Origin: Neoroseomonas terrae
GTDB lineage: Bacteria; Pseudomonadota; Alphaproteobacteria; Acetobacterales; Acetobacteraceae
DNA: 56,860 nt
Direction: 5' to 3'
Assembly: GCF_018129025.1 (NCBI RefSeq)
Contig: NZ_JAAEDI010000014.1
Span: 118,521 to 175,380, forward strand
Numbering within the stretch: the stretch's first letter is position 1; every line of letters starts with the position of its first letter. The notes under the pieces were generated by a model, which was given only the letters and a program-made list of their open reading frames with translations, did no database searches and had not been told where the DNA came from. Both the position numbers and the translations under genes were made by a program. This document shows positions 15,956 through 24,553 of the stretch, piece after piece.

Positions 15956-17182
15956 TCAGGCGGCGCGCGCGGGCGCGCCTGCCTCATAGCCCGGCGTGGC
16001 GAGCATGGGCGAATCAGACACTTCCGTGACATGCGCCCGGTCGAAGCCGTTGAAGGCGGTGCGCAGCGCGGTGCCGTAAGCGCCAAGCTGGCCGATCTCG
16101 ATCCAGTCGCCTTCCGCGACGTCGGCGGGCAATATCCAGGGACCGCGCATCACATCCGCGCTGTCACAGGTCGGACCGAAAAGCGTAAAGGCGCGCTCCA
16201 CCTCGGCGGCCTCGCCATCCAGGCGGATCAGACGGTGCGGGAAGCGGAAGCCGGGCGCGCCGGCATCCGACAATGCGCCATAGACGCCGTCATTCACATA
16301 CAGCGCATCGCCGCGCCGCTGCTGCACCTGCACGACGACGGAGGCACCACCCGCGACCAGCGCGCGGCCCGGCTCGGCCCACAGCCGCACGCCTTCCGGC
16401 AGCAGCGCGGCACCCGCGCGTATCGCGTCCATGAACAGGTCGAGCGCCGGCGGCTCGCTGCCCGGATAGGCGACCGGGAAGCCGCCGCCGACATCGACGA
16501 TCTCGACGGCCACATCGGCGGCCGCGATCACCTCGGCGGCGAGCGCCAGCGCGCGCGTCCAGGCGGACGGGTCCATGCACTGCGAGCCGACATGGAAGGA
16601 CAGGCCGAGCCGCGCCGCATGCGGCCGCGCCGCGCGCAGCAGGGCAGCGGCTTCCGCCGGCGCCGCGCCGAACTTGCCCGACAGGTCATAGGCCGCGTTG
16701 CCCTTCGGCAGCGCCAGCCGCACGACCAGGCCGAGATCCTCGCCGTCGCCGGTCTCCTCCAGGATCTTGGTCAGCTCGCCATCAGTGTCGAGCACGAAGT
16801 CGCGCACGCCGTGCTGCTGCCAGGCGCTGCGGATCGCGCCGCGCGACTTCACCGGATGCATGAAGTGGATCGCGGCGTCCGGGAACAGGGAACGCACGAG
16901 ACGCACCTCGCCCTCCGAGGCGCAGTCGAAATGCGTGACGCCCCCGGCCGCGATGGCGCGCAGCACGGTCGGCTCGGCGTTGCACTTCACCGCGTACAGC
17001 ACATCGCCCGGGAAAGCGGCGACGAAGGCGCGCGCCGCCGCGCTCACGGCCTGCGGCCGCAGGCAATGCACCGGCTCCTCCGGGCGCAGGGACGCAACCA
17101 CGGCATCCACGCTCGGGCGGCGGGAGGAAAGGGCGGGGCGGCGGAGCGGCGCGACGGCGCCGCGGGGGCGGATCTGGGTCAT
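15956..17182 (-). CDS. Fold-type III PLP decarboxylase (ornithine/lysine decarboxylase family)
   Basis: PLP enzyme of 408 residues, alanine-racemase-type barrel, likely decarboxylating ornithine to putrescine (possibly also lysine to cadaverine). The Schiff-base lysine is in VLYAVKCN (about K66). HFDCASEGE and FHVGSQC lie in the barrel, the glycine-rich phosphate-binding DVGGGFP follows, and the C-terminal FGPTCDSADV supplies the catalytic cysteine (about C339) and substrate-selecting acidic residue. ATG 17182 is preferred because upstream residues are Arg-rich and outside the family. The homospermidine synthase gene follows closely. It is preceded by a long hairpin-rich leader. Substrate specificity is inferred from the neighbour. 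Confidence 0.9.
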   Translation of the reverse strand: MTQIRPRGAVAPLRRPALSSRRPSVDAVVASLRPEEPVHCLRPQAVSAAARAFVAAFPGDVLYAVKCNAEPTVLRAIAAGGVTHFDCASEGEVRLVRSLFPDAAIHFMHPVKSRGAIRSAWQQHGVRDFVLDTDGELTKILEETGDGEDLGLVVRLALPKGNAAYDLSGKFGAAPAEAAALLRAARPHAARLGLSFHVGSQCMDPSAWTRALALAAEVIAAADVAVEIVDVGGGFPVAYPGSEPPALDLFMDAIRAGAALLPEGVRLWAEPGRALVAGGASVVVQVQQRRGDALYVNDGVYGALSDAGAPGFRFPHRLIRLDGEAAEVERAFTLFGPTCDSADVMRGPWILPADVAEGDWIEIGQLGAYGTALRTAFNGFDRAHVTEVSDSPMLATPGYEAGAPARAA

Positions 17183-17738
17183 CGCATCAGGACTTTCGGG
17201 GCGAGAAGGGCGCGCCCGCCGCCGCGCCTCAGCCATCGTGGGCCGGGCGCGGCGGCGGGGAATGAGGGAGCCTACCGGCGGTCTGCCGCGGACGACGCCC
17301 CGCGACCCCCTCGGCCCTTGCGAGCTTAGGGACGGGACGGCGGCGCAGCGGCGCGGATCAGGCGCTGCGGCTGATGCGATGGGGTTCCATCGCAAGGCGG
17401 CGGACAGGCGACACAGGCGGCTCCCTCGAACCTTCCGGCCCACATGACATGGCCGGATCGAACAAAGGACGCGTCCCGTCGTTGCTTGTGGCCCGGGAAA
17501 TCGGGCCTCGCGGCACGTGCGATGGCGTCAGCGCCCGTACCGTCGGGCGCAGACGGGAAATAGTGCTGCTGGGCATAGGATTGCAAGTGAAATCTCGCGC
17601 GACTCCATTAAAGGTCGCGCATATCGCCCGGATTCTTCCCTAGGATCGCCGGAAACTCTCCGGTGAGACAGGATATTTCGTGCTTGACGCCGGCAGGGGT
17701 TCGAAGTTGCGAAAAGTGCGAGCCGTGTGATGCCTCGC
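17183..17738 (-). ncRNA. Hairpin-rich 5' leader of the decarboxylase-homospermidine operon (candidate regulatory RNA)
   Basis: These 556 bases hold no convincing gene. Three perfect hairpins lie in a 175-base segment: GCGATGG-GGTT-CCATCGC (17376-17393), GGCCCG-N6-CGGGCC (17490-17507) and GCGCCCG-N6-CGGGCGC (17531-17550). A fourth, with one wobble pair, is at 17648-17666. A short minus-strand open frame (17576 to 17358) overlaps them and is Arg/Ser-rich. Known alphaproteobacterial ornithine decarboxylase genes can carry the speF RNA motif, so a polyamine-responsive leader is plausible. I cannot match that motif by eye. Confidence 0.4.
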
Positions 17739-18635
17739 TCAGTCCCGCACCGCCTGTAAGCAGAGGTACTCCCAGCCGATCGTCGCCGCCGCCAGCGCCG
17801 TGATCTCCGACACGTCGTAGGCTGGCGCAACCTCCACCACATCGGCGCCGCGGAAGTCGATGCCGGTCAGCCGCCGCAGGATGCCCTGCGCCTGCCAAGT
17901 GGCGAGGCCGCCAATCTCCGGCGTCCCGGTCCCTGGCGCGAAGGCCGGGTCCAGCCCGTCGATGTCGAAGGACAGATAGGCGGGTCCGTCGCCCAGTACG
18001 GCGCGTATCTGCGCGGCGATGGCCGCTGGCGTGCTCTCGTGCACATCCTGCGCCGGGACGATCGTCACGCCCTGGCCGCGCGTCCACTCATACATGTCGG
18101 GCCAGGCGGGTGCGCGGATGCCCACCTGGATCATCCGCTTCGGCGCAATCAGCCCCTCGGTGATGGCGTGCCAGAACACGGAGCCATGGGCGAAGCGCTG
18201 GCCGAAATTGTCTTCGGACGTATCGAGATGCGCGTCGATGTGAACGACCCCGACCGGCTCCCCGATCCGCTTCACCAGCGCGCGCAGCAGGGCGAGCGTA
18301 ACGCCATGCTCGCCCCCGAAGGCCAGCAGATGGTTCAGGCCGGCGGCCTGCTCCTCGATCCGCGTGAGGCTCGCGGGGATGTCGCCCAGCGCGAGCTCGA
18401 ACTCGCCGAGGTCGGACAGGTCCAGCGCCGTCGGATCGACGCCGCTGTCCGGATGCCGCCCATCCGTCAGCATGCGGGCCGCGGCGCGGATGGCGCGCGG
18501 CCCGTCCCGGGACCCGGCGCGGTTCGTCGTGCCGATGTCCATGGGAATGCCGGCGACGCAGAACGTCGCCTTCCGGTCGTACAGGCGGGCGCCGAGGAAG
18601 GCGTGTGGGGCGGCGAAGGTGACGGGTGTGACCAT
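17739..18635 (-). CDS. Ureohydrolase (agmatinase/guanidinobutyrase-type, arginase superfamily)
   Basis: Binuclear-metal hydrolase of 298 residues that releases urea from a guanidino compound. All metal-ligand motifs are present: GGEHG, HIDAHLDT and SFDIDGLDPAFAPGTGTPE. ATG 18635 is chosen; the frame extends to a GTG at 18680 with residues of no family resemblance. It ends 556 bases upstream of the decarboxylase on the same strand and is divergent from an aminotransferase. If the substrate is agmatine, it feeds putrescine to homospermidine synthase. If it is 4-guanidinobutyrate or another guanidine, it would be catabolic. GGEHG and HIDAHLDT deviate slightly from the commonest GGDHS and DAHxDT forms. 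Confidence 0.9.
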   Translation of the reverse strand: MVTPVTFAAPHAFLGARLYDRKATFCVAGIPMDIGTTNRAGSRDGPRAIRAAARMLTDGRHPDSGVDPTALDLSDLGEFELALGDIPASLTRIEEQAAGLNHLLAFGGEHGVTLALLRALVKRIGEPVGVVHIDAHLDTSEDNFGQRFAHGSVFWHAITEGLIAPKRMIQVGIRAPAWPDMYEWTRGQGVTIVPAQDVHESTPAAIAAQIRAVLGDGPAYLSFDIDGLDPAFAPGTGTPEIGGLATWQAQGILRRLTGIDFRGADVVEVAPAYDVSEITALAAATIGWEYLCLQAVRD

Positions 18636-18700
18636 GGTGCTGTTAAGCCCGCCGCCCGGGACGCTGTCCAGAACAGGCACGGTTCGCTACCACCAGGGCC

Positions 18701-19879
18701 ATGACGCCCTTTCCGACCGGCCCGCGCACCGCACTGGACGACATCCCCGGCTCCCTGATCCGGGAGGTCTCGGAGGCCGGCCGCGGCATCCCCGGCCTGA
18801 TCCGCCTGTTCTTCGGGGAACCGGACACCGTCACGCCCGGCTTCATCCGCGATGCCGCCAAGGCCGCGCTCGATGCGGGGGAAACCTTCTACGCGCCGAA
18901 CCCCGGCATCGCGCCGCTGCGGGAGGCGATCTCCCGCTACCTGATCCGCAACGGGCGCCCGGTGCCTGCCGAGCGCATCGCCGTCACCACCTCCGGCGTC
19001 AATGCGCTGATGCTGGTCGCGCAGGCGCTGCTCGATCCGGGCGACGAGGTGGTGATCCCGATGCCCGCCTGGCCGAACATGGACGGCATCGCGCGGGTAA
19101 TGGGCGCGCGCGTCACGCCGCTGCCGCTGCGCATCGCGAACGGCGTCTGGCGCGTGGACATGGATGAGTTGCTGGCGACCGTGACGCCGGCCACGCGGAT
19201 GCTCTTCCTCAACAGCCCAGGGAACCCGACCGGCTGGACGCTGGGCCCGGAAGACCAGCGCACCATCCTCGACCATTGCCGCCGCACCGGCACCTGGATC
19301 CTGTCGGACGACGTCTATGAACGGCTGTACTTCCCGGCCGCGGCGGCGCCGTCCTTCCTGTCGATCGCGACCGAGGAGGACCGCGTCGTGTCGACCAACT
19401 CCTTCAGCAAATCGTGGTCGATGACCGGCTGGCGGCTCGGTTGGATCGTGGCGCCGCCGGCGCTGATGGACGCGCTTGCGAAGCTGAACGAGTTCAACAT
19501 GTCCTCCGCACCGACCTTCGTGCAGCACGCGGGCGTCGTCGCGCTGGACCAGGGCGATGCCTTCATTGCCGAGACGCGGGCGCGGTATCGCGCGTGCCGC
19601 GACCTCGCGCTCGGCATCCTCGGCGCCGTGCCGGGCGTCGCGGCGCCGCGGCCGGACGGCGCGATGTACCTGTTCCTGCGCGTGGAAGGCTGCACCGACA
19701 GCGTGGCCCTGGCGAAGTCCCTCCTGACCCTGGCCGGCGTCGGCCTCGCGCCGGGCGCGGCCTTCGGGGCGGGCGGCGAAGGCCACCTCCGCCTATGTTT
19801 TGCCCAGAGCGAGGATCGTCTCGGCGCCGCTTGCAGTCGCGTCGCGCAGGCGCTGTCGGAGCGCCCAAGGCAGGGTTGA
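18701..19879 (+). CDS. PLP-dependent class I/II aminotransferase
   Basis: Fold-type I aminotransferase of 392 residues. It shows the FYAPNPGIAPLREAI segment, a cofactor-binding block (VTTSGVNALMLVAQALL), NSPGNPTGW, the DDVYERLYF aspartate/tyrosine pair, the PLP-lysine motif SFSKSWSMTGWRLGW (K about 237) and a C-terminal HLRLCFA arginine that binds the substrate carboxylate. It is divergent from the ureohydrolase with ~65 bases between starts. An AtzG-like gene and an amidase follow after 53 bases, so it is probably the first gene of a three-gene operon. The amino donor is unknown. An arginine- or guanidino-type substrate is a speculative reading from the neighbours. Confidence 0.9.
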   Translation: MTPFPTGPRTALDDIPGSLIREVSEAGRGIPGLIRLFFGEPDTVTPGFIRDAAKAALDAGETFYAPNPGIAPLREAISRYLIRNGRPVPAERIAVTTSGVNALMLVAQALLDPGDEVVIPMPAWPNMDGIARVMGARVTPLPLRIANGVWRVDMDELLATVTPATRMLFLNSPGNPTGWTLGPEDQRTILDHCRRTGTWILSDDVYERLYFPAAAAPSFLSIATEEDRVVSTNSFSKSWSMTGWRLGWIVAPPALMDALAKLNEFNMSSAPTFVQHAGVVALDQGDAFIAETRARYRACRDLALGILGAVPGVAAPRPDGAMYLFLRVEGCTDSVALAKSLLTLAGVGLAPGAAFGAGGEGHLRLCFAQSEDRLGAACSRVAQALSERPRQG

Positions 19880-19932
19880 CCTTCGTGGCGGGTCGCGCAG
19901 CATGCCCCGACCGCAGCCAAGGACGCAGCGCC

Positions 19933-20124
19933 ATGCCCGAGCCGATGGACAAGCCGCAATTCGACGCGCTGATCGCGCGCCACGGCATTCCGCTGACCGA
20001 GGCCGAGCGCGAAGGCATCCGCGCCGTCACCGGCCATATCCTCGCGATGGCCGAGCGCGTCCGTACCCCGCGTGAGGCCGGCGCGGAGATGGCTGTGACC
20101 TTCGGGCCGAAAGCCGCGCAATGA
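19933..20124 (+). CDS. AtzG-like small subunit of an amidase
   Basis: 63-residue protein resembling the AtzG family, the small partner of the 1-carboxybiuret hydrolase AtzE. Its motif order is FDALIARHGIPLTE, then HILAMAERV, then EMAVTFGPKA, matching the conserved C-terminal acidic, F-x-P pattern. ATG 19933 is taken; ATG 19945 is an alternative. The stop overlaps the amidase start (ATGA), as expected for a subunit made in equal amounts. AtzG forms a heterotetramer with AtzE; a similar complex with the adjacent amidase is inferred. Confidence 0.75.
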   Translation: MPEPMDKPQFDALIARHGIPLTEAEREGIRAVTGHILAMAERVRTPREAGAEMAVTFGPKAAQ

Positions 20125-21506
20125 CCCCGACCATCGCCGGGGCCGCGGCGCTGATCGCGGCGAAAAAGCTCTCACCCGTCGAGCTGATGAAGGAATGCCT
20201 GGCCAAGGCCGAGGCGCTGAACCCCGAGATCCACGCCTTCATCCGCTTCACGCCCGATCTCGCGCTGAAGCAGGCGCAGGCCGCCGAGGCACGGCAGATG
20301 GCCGGGACGCTGAAGGGGAAGCTCGACGGCATCCCGATCGCCCACAAGGACATCTACGAGACCGCCGGCATCCCGACCACGGCGCATTCGCGCGTGCTGG
20401 AGAACCACGTCCCCAAGACCGACGCCGCGGCTGTGCTCGCCTGGGCCGAGGCCGGCGCGGTCACGCTGGGGAAGCTCGCGACGCATGAATTCGCCTGGGG
20501 CGGGCCGTCCTTCGACCTGCCCTGGCCGCCGGCGCGCAACCCCTGGGACACGTCCCGCTTCACCGCCGGCTCCTCCTCCGGCACCGCCGCGGCGGTGGCG
20601 GCCGGCGTCATCCTCGGCGGGACGGGCTCCGACACGGGCGGGTCGATCCGCGGGCCGGCGGCGCTGTGCGGGACGGCGGGTATCAAGCCGACCTTCGGCC
20701 TCTGCTCGCGCGTCGGCGTGCTGCCGCTCTCCCACAGTCTCGACACCGTCGGGCCGCTGGCCTGGACAACGGAAGACTGCGCGCTGCTGCTTGACCCGTT
20801 GACCGGATATGACCCTGCCGACCCATCCTCCGCGAACCGGCCGAAGCCCGACCTGATTTCCGGACTCAACGGCGGGGTGAAGAGCCTGCGCGTCGGCGTC
20901 ATCCGCCACTTCCACGAGACCGACGCGCCGGTGACGCCGGGTGTCGCCGCGGGTATCGCGGATGTGACGAAGACGCTGGAGGACCTCGGCGCCATCGTCA
21001 CCGACGTGACGCTGCCGCCGCTGCAGGATTTCAACGCGGTGGGCTGGCTGGTGCTCGCCGCCGACGCCTTCGCGGTGCACGAGCCCTGGCTGCGCACGAA
21101 GTACCGCGAGTACGGGGAATTCCTGCGCGAGCGGCTGGCGCTGGCCGCGACGATCACCGCCGCGGACTACCTGCAGGCGCAGCGGCGCCGGCGGGAACTG
21201 TGCGATGCCGTGGCGCGGGCGATGCAGCGCTGCGACATCCTGCTCACGGCCGGCGCGCTCAGCGAGGCGCCGCCGATTACGGTGCCGGGCAAGTGGACCT
21301 CCTTCGAGGCGCCGAACTTCACCAACCCGTTCAACATCACCGGCCAGCCGGGGCTGACGGTCTGCGCCGGCTTCGGGGAGGGGGGGCTGCCGGTCGGCGT
21401 GCAAATCATCGGCCGGCCCTTCGAGGACGCGACGGTGCTGCGCGCCGGCCATGCCTATGAACAGGCGACAGGATGGCGGGCGAGGCGGCCAGCGATGGCG
21501 GGGTGA
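20121..21506 (+). CDS. Amidase-signature hydrolase (AtzE/GatA-like)
   Basis: Amidase-signature enzyme of 461 residues that hydrolyses a C-N amide or carbamoyl bond. The Ser-cisSer-Lys triad is visible: Lys in AHKDIYE (K76), cis-Ser in TAGSSSGTAAAVAAG (about S152) and nucleophile in GSDTGGSIRGPA (S175). The C-terminal GLPVGVQIIGRPFEDATVLRAG is typical. It is unlikely to be GatA because no gatB or gatC is present and an AtzG-like subunit immediately precedes it. The amide substrate is unknown, but the aminotransferase and ureohydrolase next door point to an amine- or guanidine-nitrogen pathway. Confidence 0.9.
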   Translation: MTPTIAGAAALIAAKKLSPVELMKECLAKAEALNPEIHAFIRFTPDLALKQAQAAEARQMAGTLKGKLDGIPIAHKDIYETAGIPTTAHSRVLENHVPKTDAAAVLAWAEAGAVTLGKLATHEFAWGGPSFDLPWPPARNPWDTSRFTAGSSSGTAAAVAAGVILGGTGSDTGGSIRGPAALCGTAGIKPTFGLCSRVGVLPLSHSLDTVGPLAWTTEDCALLLDPLTGYDPADPSSANRPKPDLISGLNGGVKSLRVGVIRHFHETDAPVTPGVAAGIADVTKTLEDLGAIVTDVTLPPLQDFNAVGWLVLAADAFAVHEPWLRTKYREYGEFLRERLALAATITAADYLQAQRRRRELCDAVARAMQRCDILLTAGALSEAPPITVPGKWTSFEAPNFTNPFNITGQPGLTVCAGFGEGGLPVGVQIIGRPFEDATVLRAGHAYEQATGWRARRPAMAG

Positions 21507-21539
21507 GAAGGCGGCAACGGAGCCCCTCGACAGCCGCCA

Positions 21540-22337
21540 TCACCGTCCGAGCAGCGGCGCCAGCACGTATTGCCAGAGGGTGAACACCACCTCGATCCCG
21601 ACCAGCACGACCACGGCGACTTCCAGCCCCAGCGCACGGCGCCCATGGATCAGCGACAGCACCCCCTCCGTCGTGTCGCCGATCAACGACAGCTTGCGGT
21701 CCAGCGCGTCGCTGCGCTCCTTCAACTCGTACTCGTCCGCGAGACGCGCATGCAGGCGCTCCAGCGACGGGTGGTCCCACAGCAGCTCCGGCTTGTCCTC
21801 CGCCTCGACGCGCGCCGTCGTGCGGCTGCGCGCCGCAAGCGCGTGGCCGATCTGCCGGTGCAGCGCGCGCGATGATGCCGCGAGCCGCCCCTCGGTGCGC
21901 AGGGTGGTGACGATCGGCTCCAACCGGTCCAGCGCCTCGGTCAGCAGCACTTCCTGATGGGCCAGCGCCGCGCTCTTCGCGAGCGCATCCGCCACCACGG
22001 CCAAGCGCGGCACGGACAGGTCCCGCAGCCGGATCACGCCGTCGGGGTCGACGCCATCCTGCTCGGCCTCGTCAGCAATCTGCGCCACCTCCTCGATCGG
22101 CCGCGGCAGCGCGTTGGTCAGCCGCGGCTTCAGCATCTCCACCACGGCGGCTTCCTGCGCCGGTTTCGCTCCGATGAAGACCACCGCGCCCCAGCGGAAG
22201 GCGAAGGCGGTAAAGCCCTCGGGGGTCGCCAGCGGCACCGGGTCGAAGGTCGGCGCGCCCTCCCGCGGCAGGCCCCGATGGTCGAGCCGTTCGCCGAGCA
22301 ACAGGGCACGGGCCGGCAGCCGCGGCGCGGCGGTCAT
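21540..22337 (-). CDS. RMD1/YagE (DUF155) family protein
   Basis: Protein of 265 residues of the DUF155 (RMD1) family, known from mitochondria and many bacteria, with poorly defined biochemistry. An N-terminal domain (about 1-170) includes FRWGAVVFIGA and VVADALAKSAALAHQE. The coiled middle runs HARLADEYELKERSDALDRKL, and one C-terminal membrane segment, about 235-260, reads LEVAVVVLVGIEVVFTLW. It starts three bases after the stop of the class III aminotransferase, so it is probably the second gene of that operon. The family's fungal members (Rmd1, Rmd8) are linked to sporulation and mitochondrial translation; the bacterial role is unknown. Confidence 0.85.
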   Translation of the reverse strand: MTAAPRLPARALLLGERLDHRGLPREGAPTFDPVPLATPEGFTAFAFRWGAVVFIGAKPAQEAAVVEMLKPRLTNALPRPIEEVAQIADEAEQDGVDPDGVIRLRDLSVPRLAVVADALAKSAALAHQEVLLTEALDRLEPIVTTLRTEGRLAASSRALHRQIGHALAARSRTTARVEAEDKPELLWDHPSLERLHARLADEYELKERSDALDRKLSLIGDTTEGVLSLIHGRRALGLEVAVVVLVGIEVVFTLWQYVLAPLLGR

Positions 22338-22340
22338 TGG

Positions 22341-23726
22341 TCAGCCGATCTCGCCTTCCGCGCGCAGGTCGCTGACCGCGGCGCGGAAGGCGGCGACGGT
22401 GTCCGAAAGCTCCGCCGGCCCGTGCGCGGCCGAGACCGGCCCGCCCGGCCAGGGCGAGAAATCCACGCCATGCGTGCGCAGCGCGAGCAGCAGCTTCGTC
22501 ACCGTCTGCATCCCGCGCGGCACCTTGAGATCGGCATAGCCAAGCCCCAGCGGGTCGAAGCCGGTCGGCGAGATCGGCAGCCGCTTCCAGTTGGTGAAGA
22601 TGTGCACGCCGCCATAGGTGCCATAGACGGCCCAGGGGACGCCCATTTCGACCAGCGCCTGGTTCATCGCCGCGCGGAGGTCAGCGGCGTAGGCGTGGCT
22701 GCGCGCGATGGCATCGGCGTCGCGCAGGATCTCCAGCGTCACGATGCCCGCCACGGCCGAGACTGGGTTGGCATTGTAGGTGCCCTGGTGCGGGATCTTC
22801 TCCACGCCGCGCGCTGCGGCGCGTTCCGGGTCCAGCAATTCCAGCAGATCGCGCCGTCCGACCACGGCACCGCCCGGCAGCCCGCCGGCGAGGATTTTTG
22901 CGAGCGTCGTCAGGTCCGGCGTGATGCCGAGCGCCTCCTGCGCGCCGCCCTTCGCGACGCGGAAGCCGGTGACCACCTCGTCGAACACCAGCACGATGCC
23001 GTGCTTCGCGGTCTCGGCGCGCAGCGCGTGCACGAAGCTGTCGCGCAGCGGCACCTGGCCGAAGGTGGAGCCCGTGGGTTCCAGGATGGCGGCCGCGATC
23101 TCGCTGCCATGCGCCGCCATCACGGCGGCGAGGCCCGCTTCGTCATTCGGGTCTACCAGCAGCACGTTGCCGGCGAGGTTCTCAAGAATGCCCGGCGTCG
23201 GCGTGCCGTCGAAATGGTTGGTCACGCCGAAGGCCATGTGGTCGTGCCAGCCATGGAAATGCCCGCGCAGCCGCAGCAGCTTCGGCCGCCCCGTCGCGGC
23301 GCGGGCCACGCGCAACGCCATCAGCGTCGCCTCGGTGCCGGAATTGGTGAAGCGGATCATCTCCGCATTCGGCATCAGTTCCTTGATCAGCGCCGCCCAA
23401 CGATTCTCCAGCAGGTGGTTCGCGCCGTAATGCGTGCCGTTCGCCAGCTGCTCGGCGACCGCCGCCATCACCTGCGGATGCGCATGGCCGAGGATCAGCG
23501 CGCCATGGCCGCCAGCGTAATCGACATACTCATGACCATCGACATCCCATTTCCGCGGCCCGGCGGCGCGCGCGACGGCAATCGGGTGGGGGCGTACGAA
23601 GCGCGTATCGTGCGTGACGCCGCCGGGGAAATGCGTGCGTGCCTCGGCATAGGCCGCGGCGCTGCCCGGCGTACGTGCGGCGAAGGCGGCGATGATCGGG
23701 GAATTGGTCGGGGCGTTGGTGTCCAT
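22341..23726 (-). CDS. Class III PLP aminotransferase (glutamate-1-semialdehyde 2,1-aminomutase-like)
   Basis: Fold-type I PLP enzyme of 461 residues. It has the DVDGHEYVDYAGGHGALILG and NSGTEATLMALRVARAATGR blocks of the glutamate-1-semialdehyde aminomutase group, HGWHDHMAFG, VFDEVVTGFR with the PLP-ring aspartate, and the PLP-lysine segment TTLAKILAGGLPGGAVVG. It is longer than HemL (~430), and PTSPIIAAFAARTPGS-like N-terminal residues point to a catabolic transaminase or aminomutase rather than tetrapyrrole synthesis. ATG 23726 is chosen; the longer upstream frame is Gly/Arg-rich shadow. The RMD1 gene follows after three bases. Confidence 0.87.
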   Translation of the reverse strand: MDTNAPTNSPIIAAFAARTPGSAAAYAEARTHFPGGVTHDTRFVRPHPIAVARAAGPRKWDVDGHEYVDYAGGHGALILGHAHPQVMAAVAEQLANGTHYGANHLLENRWAALIKELMPNAEMIRFTNSGTEATLMALRVARAATGRPKLLRLRGHFHGWHDHMAFGVTNHFDGTPTPGILENLAGNVLLVDPNDEAGLAAVMAAHGSEIAAAILEPTGSTFGQVPLRDSFVHALRAETAKHGIVLVFDEVVTGFRVAKGGAQEALGITPDLTTLAKILAGGLPGGAVVGRRDLLELLDPERAAARGVEKIPHQGTYNANPVSAVAGIVTLEILRDADAIARSHAYAADLRAAMNQALVEMGVPWAVYGTYGGVHIFTNWKRLPISPTGFDPLGLGYADLKVPRGMQTVTKLLLALRTHGVDFSPWPGGPVSAAHGPAELSDTVAAFRAAVSDLRAEGEIG

Positions 23727-23869
23727 CGAGCGGCCTCGGCGGCTGGGCGGGAAGAGCGCCAGCCTGCGCGGGCGGCTGGGCGCTGTCCATCGCCGGCAGC
23801 AGGGGAGGGGCCGACCACCCTTGCGGCCACGCCCGGCAGCGGCGAGCATGCCCGGCAAAGGAGACGACC

Positions 23870-24466
23870 ATGAAGCGCCTCGCCGCCCTGCTGGCCCTGC
23901 TGCCGCTGCCTGCCGCCGCGCATCACCCCATGGGCGGGGAGACACCCGCGACGCTGTGGCAGGCCATCGCCTCCGGCATCGGCCATCCGGTGATCGGGGC
24001 CGACCATCTGGCCTTCCTGCTGGCGGCCGGCCTGCTCGCGGCCATGCTGCCGCTGCGCGCCGGGGTGCTTGCCATTCTCGCCTTCGTCCTCGGCGGCTTC
24101 GCGGGCAGCCTGATCCATCTCGCCGGCATCGGCCTCGGTCCGGTGGAAGCCGTGGTGGCCTTCACGGTCCTCGCCGCCGGCGTCGCGCTGCTCTGGGCGC
24201 GGCTGCCGGCCGCCGCGCTGCTCGCCGGCTTCGCGGTGGCTGGCCTGTTCCATGGCCACGCCTTCGCGGAAGCGATCATCGGTGCCGAGGAGGGGCCGCT
24301 CGTCGCGTACCTCGCCGCGCTGGCGGTGACCCAGGCGGCCATCGGCCTCGGCGTCATGCTGCTGGCCCGGCGGCTCGCCCCCCAATGGCCACGGCTGAGG
24401 GAGGCGGCCGGCGCCGGCGTCGCGGTCGCCGGCGGGCTGTTCGTCTACCTGGCCCTGGCCGCGTAG
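23870..24466 (+). CDS. HupE/UreJ family membrane protein
   Basis: Inner-membrane protein of 198 residues with a cleavable-looking N-terminal signal (LLALLPLPAAA), followed by the histidine motif HHPMGG and the family signature GHPVIGADHLAFLLA. The latter holds the HxxxxxDH metal-binding residues. Five or six further hydrophobic segments follow, with GLFHGHAFAEAI between them. HupE/UreJ proteins are thought to import nickel or cobalt. No hydrogenase or urease gene is in the window, so this copy is not in its classic setting. It could serve a metal-dependent hydrolase elsewhere. AAAGGAG precedes the ATG. Confidence 0.87.
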   Translation: MKRLAALLALLPLPAAAHHPMGGETPATLWQAIASGIGHPVIGADHLAFLLAAGLLAAMLPLRAGVLAILAFVLGGFAGSLIHLAGIGLGPVEAVVAFTVLAAGVALLWARLPAAALLAGFAVAGLFHGHAFAEAIIGAEEGPLVAYLAALAVTQAAIGLGVMLLARRLAPQWPRLREAAGAGVAVAGGLFVYLALAA

Positions 24467-24553
24467 CGAAAGCGGAGTCCCGCCCGGGCCGGAATCTGCG
24501 GCATCCTCCCTATCCGGCGCCCATCGCACGCGGCGCCCATCGGGAGGATCGAG

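Noticed and set aside
20121..21506. GatA subunit of the Glu-tRNA(Gln) amidotransferase
   Set aside because: No gatB or gatC is adjacent, and an AtzG-like gene precedes it with overlapping stop and start codons.
21957..23873. 638-codon plus-strand open frame
   Set aside because: Lies opposite the class III aminotransferase and RMD1-family genes and has repetitive Arg/Gln/His-rich sequence without motifs.
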